Source: Diphasiastrum complanatum
Taxonomy: Eukaryota > Streptophyta > Lycopodiopsida > Lycopodiales > Lycopodiaceae
Direction of reading: 5' to 3'
Assembly (NCBI GenBank): GCA_029204225.1
Contig: CM055102.1
Span: 21,491,894-21,555,893 of the forward strand
Length of the DNA stretch: 64,000 nucleotides
Made by a program: the position numbers and the translations under genes. Position 1 is the first letter of the stretch, and each line of letters starts with the position of its first letter. Shown here one piece after another: positions 25,191-37,525 of this stretch. The notes beneath the pieces are model-generated. The model was not told the DNA's origin, did not search any database, and saw nothing but the letters and a program-made list of their open reading frames with translations.

Positions 25191-27672
25191 TCTTCCCTTC
25201 GATGATCATGTCTCTTTCCTTGAAGCTTTCTGATGAAGAGTTGTCTCTTTCTTGAATATAGATGTCCTTATTCTCTTCCTCCAACTCTTTTGACTCTTAC
25301 TTCTTCAGATTAGAGTGTTTTATTTTTGTATTGTTTTGCAATTTAAGATTAATTTCCAAGTTTGACTAGACACATGTAATTATTTAGCACAAAGAATGTT
25401 GTTCTTCATTACAATTATGATTATAGTGAAGAAAGCTATGCTCAATTGTTATTATCAGTTTTTGGTTGCAAAATTAAGAATAAATAAGTCTCTCATGCCA
25501 TGACATAAAATTTGACAGTGTGGACTAGATACAATGAGATTTAGGAGTTAAAATTTCGATAAGATCTAGTGCACTATGTAGATCACATCAATCAATCACC
25601 TTAGCCACTCCTCACAAGTTGATGGCAAAGCAAAATTTAAGCATATTATAAAGGAAGTATAAATATATAGGAAACACCCCAACTGCATGAAAGGATAGGT
25701 GTCCTAAAATTGGCCTTTCACCTGCCAAACTAGAATAGGGCCCAATATGGCCTATATAAGTAACAAGCCCAAGACATGCCCTCTAGTATAGCATAATGAA
25801 ACCAAAATCTACTATACAAACTAATTTCCTACCAATTGGCTACTCGGCTAACCAAAGCAGCCGACTATAGGATGAGATCCCGCCGACTGATATGTCGATG
25901 GTCAGTCAGGTTCCGAAGACAACTAAATACAATAAATGCGATTAATCATACATTTATCAGAATATCACATTTGAAGCTTATACAATTGAATTGATTGAAC
26001 ATGTTCTTCAAGTCTCTCCCTTAAGCTTAAATGTGATAGGAGTAAAGCGATAAAAATTGTAGCAACATATGGAATGTCCAAAAGATGTTATGCATATCCC
26101 TGCTACTTTGTACATGACTCACACTCAAGCACATCAACAAACCACCAGGTTTGACCCACAAAGTATCTTGCAAACACAATGCTCACTTAGAGAGTCTACC
26201 ACACTCTTGACCAACTGACTTGTCCCCATTCAACTTGCACACAAGACACAAGTGGATCACATGAGGGACATGGCTCGAACTAAGGAAATCTCACTGCCAC
26301 CATGAGACTTGCATCCTCCATCTAGCTAGGTTGACATCCTATCAGACACTTACAAGCACATATGTGTAAAGATGACTTAAAAGTGCGACTGAGGCTCAAC
26401 CTGAGGAAATCTTAGTGCCACCATAAGACTATATCTTACAACTAGTAGACATAATGACAAGTCAATGAGCATACCGAATGACTACTTTCTTTCAATGTAG
26501 CAAATGTATAAACACATACAACTAAATGATCAAGGCCTATCCATAAGTGGTATCTTGTCATACCAACACTTGTCACTTGTAGATCCGCTATTACACCACT
26601 GGTTGTTAATTAGATCCTCTCGCTAGTGGGCCGCACCTGTCAACAAGATGACCTCATGTCCAAGCATATCAAATAGATGTCCACATACATCATCCAAGAT
26701 CAACCATCTCGAATCAATGAGTGTTCCAAGCCTCATCCTTGATGTATCCCCCAAACAAAGCCATGCTCGAGCCGCTTTGCCCTGACATCTTGTCCAATAA
26801 CTCCTAAAGCTGATCCCCATTCATTTCCCATGCTCCAAGCACAAGAGTCTACCAAGGACTCAACAAATGAATGTACACAAACCTCACCATAGGCTATACC
26901 TAAGTAGATCGCCCATCTCCCAAAGATACTGTTAATAATTTGCCTCTCCTACATCCCATGTAGGCTCAACTTTCCCATGGTTGACATTGCCAACTCCGAT
27001 TTGATCAGCACATAGGCTTCACGTGCGAAACCTATCTCACCACTGTATACATCAAGTCAACCCAATCAAAGCAAATGCATACTAGATCCACCATCGTGAT
27101 GAGAAAATCACCCACGATCCTGTAGCATCTCAGGTTGATTACGTCCATCAGAAACTTGTACCCTGCACTATTTGATCACCAGTATCCATTACACTCTAAT
27201 AGCTCTCCAAGAATCTATCCACCTATAGTGCAACTAGACTCCAACTGGATCTTGCTTATTGAATAATGATCGATGAAAAACATGTGATGCCAACCTAGAG
27301 ATTACTACCTATGCATATAACCATGCAACTCACCTGAATACTCACCAAACTATCAACAATTATTCCTTGAGTATTCATCTGATCCATCCTTGTCGGCTCA
27401 CAACAATAGTCATGCTAGATTCACATCATCCCATAATGCACACCATGCCCTTAGGATATGTACCACCTCCAAGTACACTCCATGCCACCTACCTCCAAGT
27501 AGGCCTGACCTATTCCTAGATCACCACACATGATGCACTAGCTAAAGAACATTCAGTATGCATACAATGACGTATCATACCTGAGCAACTTTAGCATCTC
27601 CCTAATTGCCACCCCAATGTATTGATGCTCCACATACTATGCTCAGCTGATGTCTTCCATCCTGGTCACCAT
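25191..27672. repeat. Repeat block R2a: flank plus 3' end of a non-coding LTR element
   Basis: 25200-25550 is shared with 41745-42090 and, reversed, 55280-55560. On the minus strand an LTR-like piece starts TGTCTTGGG at 25776 after a CTAGAGGGCA purine tract and runs to about 25560. The stretch 25780-27672 has no coding capacity and matches 42310-42980, 62820-64000 and, reversed, 54340-55040. Its distal part (26820-27130) matches 37870-38230 reversed. The block stops abruptly at the truncated copia-C LTR. Confidence 0.6.
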
Positions 27673-28521
27673 AACACAATAAAGAATAGTATTGATTCAA
27701 AATGAAACAGAAGTAAATGAGTATAGTAAGTTGTGGATTGAAGCCTCGTACTCTATGCTATCTTTGAACGGCCAAAATGAAAATCTGAATTAATGCGCAA
27801 TGTTGATAAGCAGTGGCACTATAGCAATCACTAAAACGACTCTAAGAAGTGAGCTAGAATTCTCAGGAGTGTTCAAGCTCGCAGGCTTGAGAGAGAGAGC
27901 TAACTATTCAAATGCTTATAATAATCATGATTTTCAATGAATCTGATTATCATTAAACTGTATGAATATGAACAGCTATTTATACTAAAAAATTAGGTCG
28001 TCAATTGTGATCGCCAGTTGGCTAGTGATCCACGGGCATCCATCCGGTCCTTGTCAGTGATTGTTGATAAGCGATGAAATTGTCCGTAAACGTTCTATCT
28101 GCATAAATGAACCAAAACTGTAGCTCTACAATAATGAACTAAAACAACCACAGGTGACACTGTCGGGTTTTTTGCAAAAAAGACAAAAAAGGAGGTGCCC
28201 TTAAATCTCATTTAGGGTTGTCCCACACTTTGCTAGAGTCATTTTTGTAACATTTGAGGCTCTTTGAAAAAAGTCGACACTGTGATTTTACACGAGATTT
28301 CTATCAGGCAAAAAATGTGAAAAAGCAACACTGCATTTTTCAACGAGATTTTTCTGACAGGCGAAAAAATGTGACAATGTGGTAACACTCAGTGTAATTC
28401 TGCAGACTATGTGAAGGCACTTGTAGATTGTGTAAAGACACGAGAAAATCAGCAAAACTAGATAAAAATGGATGAAGATTGAAATTGATTAGTCGATTGG
28501 TAGAGGGAGAATAATCCAACA
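27673..28521 (-). mobile_element. Truncated 3' LTR of copia-C
   Basis: On the minus strand it starts TGTTGGATTATTCTCC at 28521, directly after the polypurine tract AAGGGGGAG. It follows the plus-strand LTR at 21444 until about 27673, so roughly the last 320 bp are missing and R2a sequence begins. Confidence 0.8.
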
Positions 28522-31500
28522 CTCCCCCTTAATCTGAAACCTTGAATGCCTTGACCTTCAAACTTAGTTCTACACAAAATCTTCTGTGTGATTCTAAATT
28601 TAAATCTTTGGTAAAAATATCAGTTGTCATATCTTGCGTTCTACAGTACTACAATCTGACCTCTTCGTTGCAAACTTTGCTTCTGACAAAATGATACTTC
28701 AGTTCAATGTGCTTACTCCTGGAATGAAATCTAAGGTTGGTTGATAAAACGATGGCACTTTGATTATCACAAAATAATTGTGTCGGAGCATATTGATTCA
28801 GAACAATATCTGAGAGTAAGTTCCTCAACCAAATTGTCTCCTTTGTAGCTTGAGAGGCTACGATATACTCTGATTTAGTGGAAGATAGAGCTATTGAAGA
28901 TTGCTTGCGACTGTTGTAGTAAACTGGACCATTGTTGATGTAGATTGTAAATCTGGAAGTAGATTTACGAGTGTCTACATCTCCTACCCAACTCGCATCT
29001 ATATAACCACTAAAAAAATTGAGTTTGTCGTTGCCAACTACTCCATAACAAATGCAAAAGTCCATAGTAGCTCAAAGATATCTCATGACTCTGATAAGAG
29101 CCTTCCAATGTGTTATACCATGATTAGTCGTATACTGAATGAGAGAGCTGACTGCAAAAGCTATGTCTGGCCTGGTACAGATCATGGCATACATAAGATA
29201 TCCTATAATAGAATGGTAAGGATACTCACGCATCTGCTGCTTCTCATGAATTGTTTGAAGACATTGGTCCTTTGACAATTTGAGTCTTGGTTCCATTGGT
29301 GAGAGAGCTAACTTGCAATTCATCATATTATATCTGACTAAAATGTTGTAGATGTATCTTTGTTGCATAATGTAGATCTCTGTCTCTATGGATTTGTATA
29401 CCAAGGTAGAAATGAGCTTCGCCCAGATCGGTCATGTCAAATTTAGAGGATAGCATTGTTTTTTCCTCTTTTATCAGATCGGTGCTATTGCTGAAAAGCA
29501 ATGTACCATAATGATAAAAGACTGCTGCACTGCTTTGAAGTAAATGTTTGAATCTGAAGAGCTAGGTGTATAGCCATGATTAATAAGAAAAGTATTGATC
29601 CTTTGAAACCATGCTCGAACAGATTGTTTCAAGCCATAAAGTGCCTTGTGGAGTTTACACACATGATTGTATTTACCCTCGATAATATAACCTTCGGGTT
29701 GCACTATATAAATGTCTTCTTTAATAACTCCATTGAGATATGTTGTCTGTACATCCATTTGATGTATTTCCAAATTTGTTGTAGTGGCAAATGATAGCAA
29801 AAGTCGAATAGAAGAATGCTTGACTATTGGACTGAAGGTCTCAGTGTAATCAATGTTGTATACCTAAGAAAAACCTCTGGCTACTAGTCGTGCCTTCCCT
29901 TTGTTGATGCTTCCATCTGCATTGTATTTGACTTTGAAAATCCATTTGCAATCAACTACGTTTTTGCTGGCAAGTAATTCGACAATCGTCCACGTCTGGT
30001 TCTTGATAAGAGATGAATACTCTTTATCCATAGCTTCTGTCCAGAGATCTTAGTTAGGCTGACTGAGTGCCTCTTGGACAGACGTCGGTTCTTGAACAAG
30101 ATAGGTTGCAGACTCATCGATATTCTGGTGGGGTGGTCTGCTAATCCTTGAAGATCTTCTAGGTAATACAATAAGTTGATTATTTCCATCATACTGTAGT
30201 TGTTGATCTGCAACATCATCATCTTCTGATCCGTTATTGATTTGTTATTCATCAAGAGTAGAGGAGCTTGGACCTTCAATAGGAATAGTCGACTGAGGAA
30301 CTGGAAAGTTCAAAGCGTCAGGAGAATCTGATAGGTCAGCTACATGGGGACTGCCCTTTTCTTTGAGGTCTTGAAACTGATCTTCGATGAAGATGACATC
30401 TCGGCTAGTGAATGTCTTTGACTCGATGGGATCGAACAACTTGTAGGCTTGATCTGAAGTAGTGTACCTGATGAAAACACACTTGCTACTCTGGAAGTCG
30501 AGTTTCTTCCTGAGATCACGAGGAATTTCTTCAAAAGTAGTACATCCAAAAACTTGTAAGTTTGATAAAGAAGGTTTGGTACCTGTCCAAACTTCGAATG
30601 GTGTTTTGTCTGAGAGGCCTTTAGTAGAATATTTGTTATGAATATAGGTTGCTGTTGAAATAGCTTCAACCCAAAAGCACTTCGAAAGTGTCACATGTGA
30701 TAACATGCACTTTGCCGATTCAACTAAGATTCTATTCTTTCTCTCAACAAGACCATTTGACTGAGGCAAATAGGAGGTAATGTATTGTTGCTCAATGCCG
30801 TTGTTAAGGCAATAGTCCTTGAATTTGTTGGAGATGTACTTCCTCCCTTTATCTGACCTTAGTGCTTTGATTCGTTTACCAGTTTGATTCTCAGCATGCT
30901 CTTTGAATTTTCTGAATTTGATGAAAGCCTCTGATTTCTGTTTAATGAAATAAAAAACTGTTCTTCTGGAGAATTCGTCAATAAAGGTAATGAAATACTT
31001 TGCATCTAGCAATGAAGGAGTTTGCATATGTCCACATATATATGTATGAACAACACCTATCAAATATTTTGCTGCATGTGTATGGTTTGATCTACAAGGA
31101 ATGCTAGCCTACTTTCCAAAGATGCAGCTATGACAGACAGGGAGATCGACCTTACCAAAAGGATAGTCAAGATCAAGGACCATGGATTGTCTAGACATGT
31201 TCAAAATAGATGCATGATTCATGTGTCCTAAGTGATGATGCCATAGTAATGTTTTATTGACTAGAACAACAGTTTTCAAGGCTTGACTAGATTCAGAATA
31301 GCAATGTGCCAATCTATATAAGTAACCCTATCTCTCGCCAAGTGCCAGGATCTTATCACTCCTATCAATAATTCTGCATTGATCAGATTCAAATTCTACC
31401 TCCTAACCTAAAGCTATAATTCTACTTACTGATAACAGATTTGTAGAGAGTTTAGGAACATATAAAACTTTTGATAGTAATTTGAATTGATCATGCTGGA

Positions 31501-32097
31501 ATCGCAATCTTACAGTACTTTGACCTTCAATAGTGTGAGTATTATTGTCACCAAGATGAACAAATTTCTTCGTGCTGTAAGGAGTGTAGGATATGAAAAT
31601 CTCATGTTGATTGGTTAAATGTTGAGTTGCTCCAGAATCCAGAAATCATGAATCATCCAAAAATGGGATCTGATCTTTGACCATGAATGTGTTTTCATAC
31701 ACTTCGACCTGGGGAGATGATGAAACTGTGTTTGCTTGTTGATCAAGTTGCTTGGCTGCATTCTTTGCTTGGAGAATTCGGCAATCCTTGATCTCATGGT
31801 TATTGCGGTTGCAATACCCGCAAAACATCTTCTTCTTCATTTGTGGACTTAATGATTGTTCTTGACCCTAAGTCGGCTTCTGATTCGTTGTAGCCTTCTT
31901 GGAGCTTCTCTGCTTCTGTCGTTTAGAGCCTTTGTTGACATATAGAGCCTGAGAGGAGGAAGTAAATGGAGTGTGTTGACTTTTTCGATTATCTTCTTGC
32001 AGCAACATAGTAATAACTCTAGTAAGAGTTAAATCTGAGTGTGTCAATATGATCATCACCCAATTCTCATATGTAGAGGGCAAGCTTGAAAGCAATG
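28522..32097 (-). pseudogene. Copia-C gag(part)-pol, decayed, minus strand
   Basis: From 32097 leftward: gag C-terminal half (LLSSLPSTYENWVMI), an intact zinc knuckle CGYC-x4-H-x4-C (31820), protease (a degraded DSG motif near 31650), the integrase zinc region (WHHHLGHMNHAS), integrase core 31063-30245 with RSDKGRKY where RSDNGGEY is expected and LVERKNRI, reverse transcriptase 29950-29400 (DVQTTYLNG, LYGLKQSVRAWF), then RNase H 29065-28649 (GYIDASWVGD, LSSTKSEY, LFCDNQSA). Several frame breaks occur. It is related to copia-1 but distinct. Its missing 5' part lies 9 kb away in the opposite orientation. Confidence 0.88.
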
Positions 32098-32860
32098 TCA
32101 ATTTGATCACAATTTTTGATCTAAATCTTGTGTAGATTGGATCTTAGCATCTAGTATTGTTCTAGAACTCAAAGTGAGTCAAATACATTGGAGATTGGTG
32201 TTGTGTGACTTCATTTGCAGGTGTTTAGGTGTCTAAAACCAGAGGCAAAGTTGAATTCAATTCACATTACCAAGATAGCAAGTTTTGCTTGCTCCAAGCA
32301 TTGATTTCTAAGCGAGTTTTGGAGGTGATTTCATAGAGAAGGATTTCTAGCATTCAAGGAGAGGGAAGATCAGAGTTTTGGGGACTCTTCAAGGCTGTTC
32401 TAAGGTGTAGTAGGCACCTCCTAAAGTGATTTAGGTTCAGTCCAACCATTGCTTGACTTATGCACCAAATTAGATCAATTTTTCATCAATTTTGATCATT
32501 TTTTTGCTTGTGATTGGATAGTAGATTGTGTTGCATCCTCATTAAGTTCCATTTAGATCTTTTACAAGTGATTTTGGAAGTATATTAGGTTGCTGAAATT
32601 CACTCTTGATCAGATCATTTGGAAGCTTTAATGTTCTTTATAGAAAGAGGGGCAATTCTACTAGTATTGTCTACTTCAATCAAGCAAGTGCATTGTTTCT
32701 AGTATTCTATGATTTGATTTTGTTAGAGATCATTCTTAGATCTTTATAGGAAGTCTATTACTGATCTTTTCAGGTCCCTAAGAAGTGGGATAAGGTAGAC
32801 CTTCAATCAAATCAATAGAAGTAACCTTCATTTGTGTCAAGTCCTTGATTAGGAGACTAG

Positions 32861-35800
32861 ATGGCATCTATAAATGCATATCTTTTGGATACTAATGAAA
32901 GGCTCAACAAAACTAACTATTCCATATGGAAAGCTAGAATGGAATCTATCATGATCATGCAAGATCTGATGGAAATTGTAAATGGTAAGGAGGGTGAACC
33001 TATTCATCCTCAAGAAAAAGCCAAATACATCAAGAGGTGCAATGTTGCACTACATTGCATAAAAATGAATGTTGCAAATGAACTCTTAAGAGAGGTAGGA
33101 GATTGCACTTCAGCTCAAGATGCTTGGGAGACTTTGCAAAAGGTCTATGAATCCAAGAACCAAACTAGAATGTTAGGTTTGAAGAATCAAATCTATAGAA
33201 GCTATCAAAAGAAAGGAGAGAGTGCACATACTTTTGTCCTAAGAGTAAAGGAATTGAACAAAGAGCTAGCCTTTATAGGTGACCCTATCAAGGATGAAGA
33301 GCTTGTTCAACTCATATTGAATGGACTAAGCTTTGAATTTGACAATTTGGTTCAGGGATATGCAATTATGGGTAAGCTACCCATACTTGAAGAACTCCAA
33401 GGCACGCTCATGGCCGAGGAATCAAGAAGGAGCCAAATGCAAGAGAGGATGGATAGGCTTTCCATCCAAGGTGGAGATGACCAAGCTCTCTTCACCAAAG
33501 GCAAAGGCAAGTCCAAAGGCAAAGGATCAACATTCAAGAAGTCTACAAAGCTTGAGGATCAAGAAGGACCCCCAAAGGCATCTCCATCAACCACCAAAGT
33601 CAAGAAGGACAAATCAAAGGTGAAGTGCTACTATTGTAGCAAGATGGGGCATTATGCCTCGGAATGCTTCAAGAGGAAGCAAGATCAAAGCCAAGCCAAC
33701 ATGAGCAAAGAGGAGGAGGAGGAGAGTTCACATGAGTACTCTCTCATGATGTCCATATTTTCTTCAACAAGCTTCAAAGGAGAAGATCCTTGGTGGATTG
33801 ACTCGGGTGCTAGTTCACACATGACTAGTAAAAGGGAGTTTTTCTCTTCTCTCTTATCTTATGATGGACCTATAAAGTCTATCTATACAGCAAATGATGA
33901 AGCTTGTAAGATTGAAGGAGTTGGTAGCATTCCCCTTTGCTTAGGATCTTCCAAAAAGATCAACATAGAAGGTGTTTTGTACATTCCTACAATAACAAAG
34001 AATCTACTAAGTGTTGGCCAAATGGTAGACCATGGTTTCAATGTTGACTTTGCTTCAAATGAATGTTTCATCAAGAAGAAGGGTAAGATAGTGGCTAAGG
34101 GCACTAGACTTGGCAAACTATATAAGCTGGATGCATTTGTGGATACTAATGTTGTCATGTTGGCCGAGAAGAGCAAGATATCTACCTTTACTTTATGGCA
34201 CAAAAGACTTGGACATGTCAACTCGGGTTCCATGGAGGCTATGATCAAGGAGGAGTATGCTTTAGGCCTACCAAGGTCTATTGGGAAGGAAGACAAGGTT
34301 TGTGAAGCTTGTGCCTTATCCAAGGCACATAAGAAGGTGTTTCCTAACTCCATCACAAAGTCATCTCATCCTCTTGAACTCATACACTCGGATGTGCACA
34401 TTGCTAGCACCAAATCTAATGGAGGTTCATCCATGTTTTTAACCTTCATTGATTACTACTCAAGATATTGTTGGGTGTTCTTACTTTCCTTCAAGTCTCA
34501 AGTATTTGATACTTTTGTAAAGTTCAAGTTGTTTGTGGAAAAGCATCATAATCATAGCATCAAGATTCTTAGAAGTGACAATGGTGGAGAATTCATCTCC
34601 AATGAGTTCAAGGCCTTTTGTGAGGAGGAAGGGATCAAGAAAGAGACTTCTTGTCCTTACACTCCTCAACAAAATGGAGTTGCTGAAAGAAGGAATAGAA
34701 CATTATGTGAATGTTCTAAGGCTTTAAGATTAGATGCTTGTTTGCCCAAATCCTTTTGGGGTGAGTCTCTTGTATGTGCAAACTACTTGATGAATAGGGT
34801 GTCTTGCAAAGCAATTGAAGGCAAAACTCCTTATGAGATGTTGTATGGAAAGAAACCCAATCTTAATCACTTGAAAGTTTTTGGGTGTATATGTTATGTG
34901 CATGTGCCATTGGAAACAAGAACCAAGGAGGATCCATCTTCCACAAGAGGGATCATGCTTGGATATGCAAGCTCAAGCAAGGGCTACAAAGTCTATCTCC
35001 CATCCTTGAACAAATTTGTTGTTTCAAGGGATGTCATCTTTGATGAACATCATATGCATATGCTTGAAGAAGGCTCAAGTGCTCCAACAATCAAGAAGAA
35101 GATGGCCGAGGAGCAAGATCTTGGTTTTGAGGAGGAGCTCATGGAGGAGCAAGCACCAAACCCACCTATCACACCAAGGAGATCTTCAAGGGCAAAAGTG
35201 GAGCCATCAAGGCTCACATATCAAGGAAAAGGACAGCAAGTTGAGGGTATCTCATCCACGTCTTATGCTTTATCTAGTTTTGAAGAACCGTCTAATGTTG
35301 AAGATGCACTGAACTCCAAAGAATGGTATAAAGCTATGTTGGATGAGTATGATGCCTTGATTGAGTATGAAACTTGGTTGCTTGTTGAGAGACCTCAAAG
35401 GAATGTAATAGGATGCAAGTGGGTCTTCAAGCTTAAGTTGAATGCAAATGGGAGTGTTAACAAACATAAAGCAAGATTAGTTGCAAAAGGTTATGCTCAA
35501 GAGAGAGGGATAGACTATGAGGAAACTTTTGCACCCGTGGCCAAGATGGTCACAATAAGACTAATCATTGCACTTGCATCACATTTTGGATGGATTCTAT
35601 GTCAAATGGATGTCTCTAATGCTTTGTTGAATGGTTTTTTGGAAGAGGATATCTATATGGAGCAGCCACAAGGGTTCATCAAGCATGGAATGGAGAACAA
35701 AGTATGCCATCTCCAAAGAAGCATCTATGGCTTGAAGCAAGCCTCGAGATCTTGGAATTCAAGACTACATTGCTATCTTATTTCACTTTCTTTTGTTCAA

Positions 35801-36829
35801 AGTGAATATGATCCCACTCTTTACATTAAGTTTGATGATGTTGGTATTGTACTTTTACTCATTTATGTAGATGACATCATCATTAGTGGAAATAGTGTTG
35901 ATGGTATTGAAAAAATCAAGATAGATCTATCCTTAAAGTTCAAGATGGTAGATCTAGGGTGTCTTCACTTCATCTTAGGCATAGAAGTACTTAGAGGGTC
36001 TGATTTTATCTTTATAAGTCAAGTAAACTATGCTCAAAGTCTTTTGAAGAAGTTTAAGATGGAAGTATGCAAAAGTGTTGACACACCAATGGAGCAAGAT
36101 GTAAAAGTGCCAAATGAAGATGATGAAAGATCCTTCATGGACATCACTTTGTTTAGGCAACTTATAGGTTCCTTAATGTGGATCACTATAACTAGACCAG
36201 ATCTTAGCTTTAGTGTATGTAGGTTGAGCCAATCCATGCAAAAGCCATTGAATATCCATTGGAAAAAGGCTAAGAGGATTCTAAGATACATCTCGGGTAC
36301 ATTGGATTTTGGGATTCTATATAGAGGAGATGTGATTAACCTTCATGCATTTAGTGATTCAGATTTTGCAGGGGACAAGAGGGATAGGAAATCAACAAGT
36401 GTCTATTCAACTTTCATAGGAGAAGGTGTGGTTTCATGGCTTTCAAAAAAGCAAGAAACTATATCTCTATCTTCAACCGAGGCCGAGTACAAAGCTTTGA
36501 CAACCACTACAAAGGAGGTACTTTGGATCAAGAGATTATTGGTGGAACTAAAGATCATGGATTCAGAGGAGGCACCAATAATCTACAATGACAATATATC
36601 AGCCCAACACCTTGCATCTAACCCAATCTTCCATGCAAGATCTAAGCACATTGAGATATGCCATCACTTTGTGAGAGAAATGGTGCAAGCCAAGGAGATT
36701 GCTTTGGAGCATGTTCCAAGCAATGAATGTGTAGCTGATCTACTTACTAAACCACTTCAAAAGACACCTTTTATGAAGTTCAGATCATCACTTGGAGTGA
36801 TTAGTAAAGCAATGATTGAACCAAGCTAG
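32861..36829 (+). CDS. Copia gag-pol polyprotein, copy A (1322 aa)
   Basis: Single uninterrupted ORF. Gag starts MASINAYLLDTNERLNKTNY and is UBN2-type. The zinc knuckle is CYYC-x4-H-x4-C at 256-269. The protease is DSGASSHMT (D314). Integrase carries the HH-CC region then D511, D573 and E609 (D-x61-D-x35-E). Reverse transcriptase has YVDD at 1002-1005. RNase H follows (SDSDFAG, LSSTEAEY, NDNISAQ). Size and order are those of a complete Ty1/copia polyprotein made from one mRNA. About 19 residues differ from copy B. One difference hits a conserved site: FIDYYSR in A against the usual FIDDYSR in B, just after the first catalytic Asp. With no 5' LTR, A has no promoter of its own and could not complete reverse transcription autonomously. 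Confidence 0.96.
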   Translation: MASINAYLLDTNERLNKTNYSIWKARMESIMIMQDLMEIVNGKEGEPIHPQEKAKYIKRCNVALHCIKMNVANELLREVGDCTSAQDAWETLQKVYESKNQTRMLGLKNQIYRSYQKKGESAHTFVLRVKELNKELAFIGDPIKDEELVQLILNGLSFEFDNLVQGYAIMGKLPILEELQGTLMAEESRRSQMQERMDRLSIQGGDDQALFTKGKGKSKGKGSTFKKSTKLEDQEGPPKASPSTTKVKKDKSKVKCYYCSKMGHYASECFKRKQDQSQANMSKEEEEESSHEYSLMMSIFSSTSFKGEDPWWIDSGASSHMTSKREFFSSLLSYDGPIKSIYTANDEACKIEGVGSIPLCLGSSKKINIEGVLYIPTITKNLLSVGQMVDHGFNVDFASNECFIKKKGKIVAKGTRLGKLYKLDAFVDTNVVMLAEKSKISTFTLWHKRLGHVNSGSMEAMIKEEYALGLPRSIGKEDKVCEACALSKAHKKVFPNSITKSSHPLELIHSDVHIASTKSNGGSSMFLTFIDYYSRYCWVFLLSFKSQVFDTFVKFKLFVEKHHNHSIKILRSDNGGEFISNEFKAFCEEEGIKKETSCPYTPQQNGVAERRNRTLCECSKALRLDACLPKSFWGESLVCANYLMNRVSCKAIEGKTPYEMLYGKKPNLNHLKVFGCICYVHVPLETRTKEDPSSTRGIMLGYASSSKGYKVYLPSLNKFVVSRDVIFDEHHMHMLEEGSSAPTIKKKMAEEQDLGFEEELMEEQAPNPPITPRRSSRAKVEPSRLTYQGKGQQVEGISSTSYALSSFEEPSNVEDALNSKEWYKAMLDEYDALIEYETWLLVERPQRNVIGCKWVFKLKLNANGSVNKHKARLVAKGYAQERGIDYEETFAPVAKMVTIRLIIALASHFGWILCQMDVSNALLNGFLEEDIYMEQPQGFIKHGMENKVCHLQRSIYGLKQASRSWNSRLHCYLISLSFVQSEYDPTLYIKFDDVGIVLLLIYVDDIIISGNSVDGIEKIKIDLSLKFKMVDLGCLHFILGIEVLRGSDFIFISQVNYAQSLLKKFKMEVCKSVDTPMEQDVKVPNEDDERSFMDITLFRQLIGSLMWITITRPDLSFSVCRLSQSMQKPLNIHWKKAKRILRYISGTLDFGILYRGDVINLHAFSDSDFAGDKRDRKSTSVYSTFIGEGVVSWLSKKQETISLSSTEAEYKALTTTTKEVLWIKRLLVELKIMDSEEAPIIYNDNISAQHLASNPIFHARSKHIEICHHFVREMVQAKEIALEHVPSNECVADLLTKPLQKTPFMKFRSSLGVISKAMIEPS

Positions 36830-36843
36830 ATAGTGAGGAGGAG

Positions 36844-37525
36844 TGTTAAAAATTCACAATTCTAGCTTGACTAGTTTTGGTCATATGACTTGTAAATAGT
36901 TAGATGGTCATGATGTGGCTTGTCACACGTGCCAAATAGCATAGGATTCCATTCATAAGGATGTTCTCAAGTAGACCTAAGTGTTAGAACCTTTGGAATG
37001 AGTCCAAATTATGCTTAGATACAAGGGAGAAAAAATAGGAGCTATTTTTGGTAATTTTTGCATTGTTGAGGGATCTCCAAGATTCCAACCCTAACTTGGT
37101 AGGGATGAAAGATCCACCAAAATTATCATTAGGGATAGGTTTAGGGCTACTCATACCTGCCCAAAACCGTGATGGATCATGTATATATAGGTGATGATAT
37201 CTCACCAAAATCAATCAAGCAATTTCATGTTTTTTCTCTCATAATGGTGCAATTGCTCTCTATGTTCATAATTGTTTGAGTACTTGTGATTACTAATGAT
37301 TATAGGATTGAATGTAGGTCTGGTGTACAGTACTCAGACTGTGGGAGGCCGTACTTTCACACGTGTGAAGCCTTCTTCAAGGATTTGGGCCATTTAGTGA
37401 GGTTCAAGCATAGATTTTTGATGGATTTTGATGGTCCAACTTGTGCTAATCTTATGAAATCATAATCTATTGTTTCCCTCATCATTTCAAGTGTTTTAGG
37501 ATCCTTATTTGCTATAATTTTTACA
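36844..37525 (+). mobile_element. 3' LTR of copia A (682 bp)
   Basis: TGTTAAAAATTC...AATTTTTACA, same length as both LTRs of copy B. U3 has a CACGTG at 36926. A TATA-like TATATATAG is at about 37182. The exact 14-bp palindrome TTCACACGTGTGAA lies at 37356-37369. Confidence 0.95.

Larger units (their letters stand above)
32098..37525 (+). mobile_element. Young copia copy A, 5'-truncated
   Basis: From 32098 it matches copy B (reverse complement of 48408 down to 42980) almost base for base. The 5' LTR, primer site and about 50 further bases are absent: copia-C gag is joined directly at 32095-32100. The leader 32110-32860 has no ORF. A purine tract GAGGAGGAG precedes the 3' LTR. Confidence 0.95.

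Noticed and set aside
33883-34356. 157-codon antisense ORF inside copia A (and its twin at 46149)
   Set aside because: Shadow of the gag-pol frame.
36984-37214. 76-codon ORF repeated at 43291 and 48767
   Set aside because: It is antisense within the 682-bp LTR and is repeated because the LTR is; there is no independent evidence for a gene.
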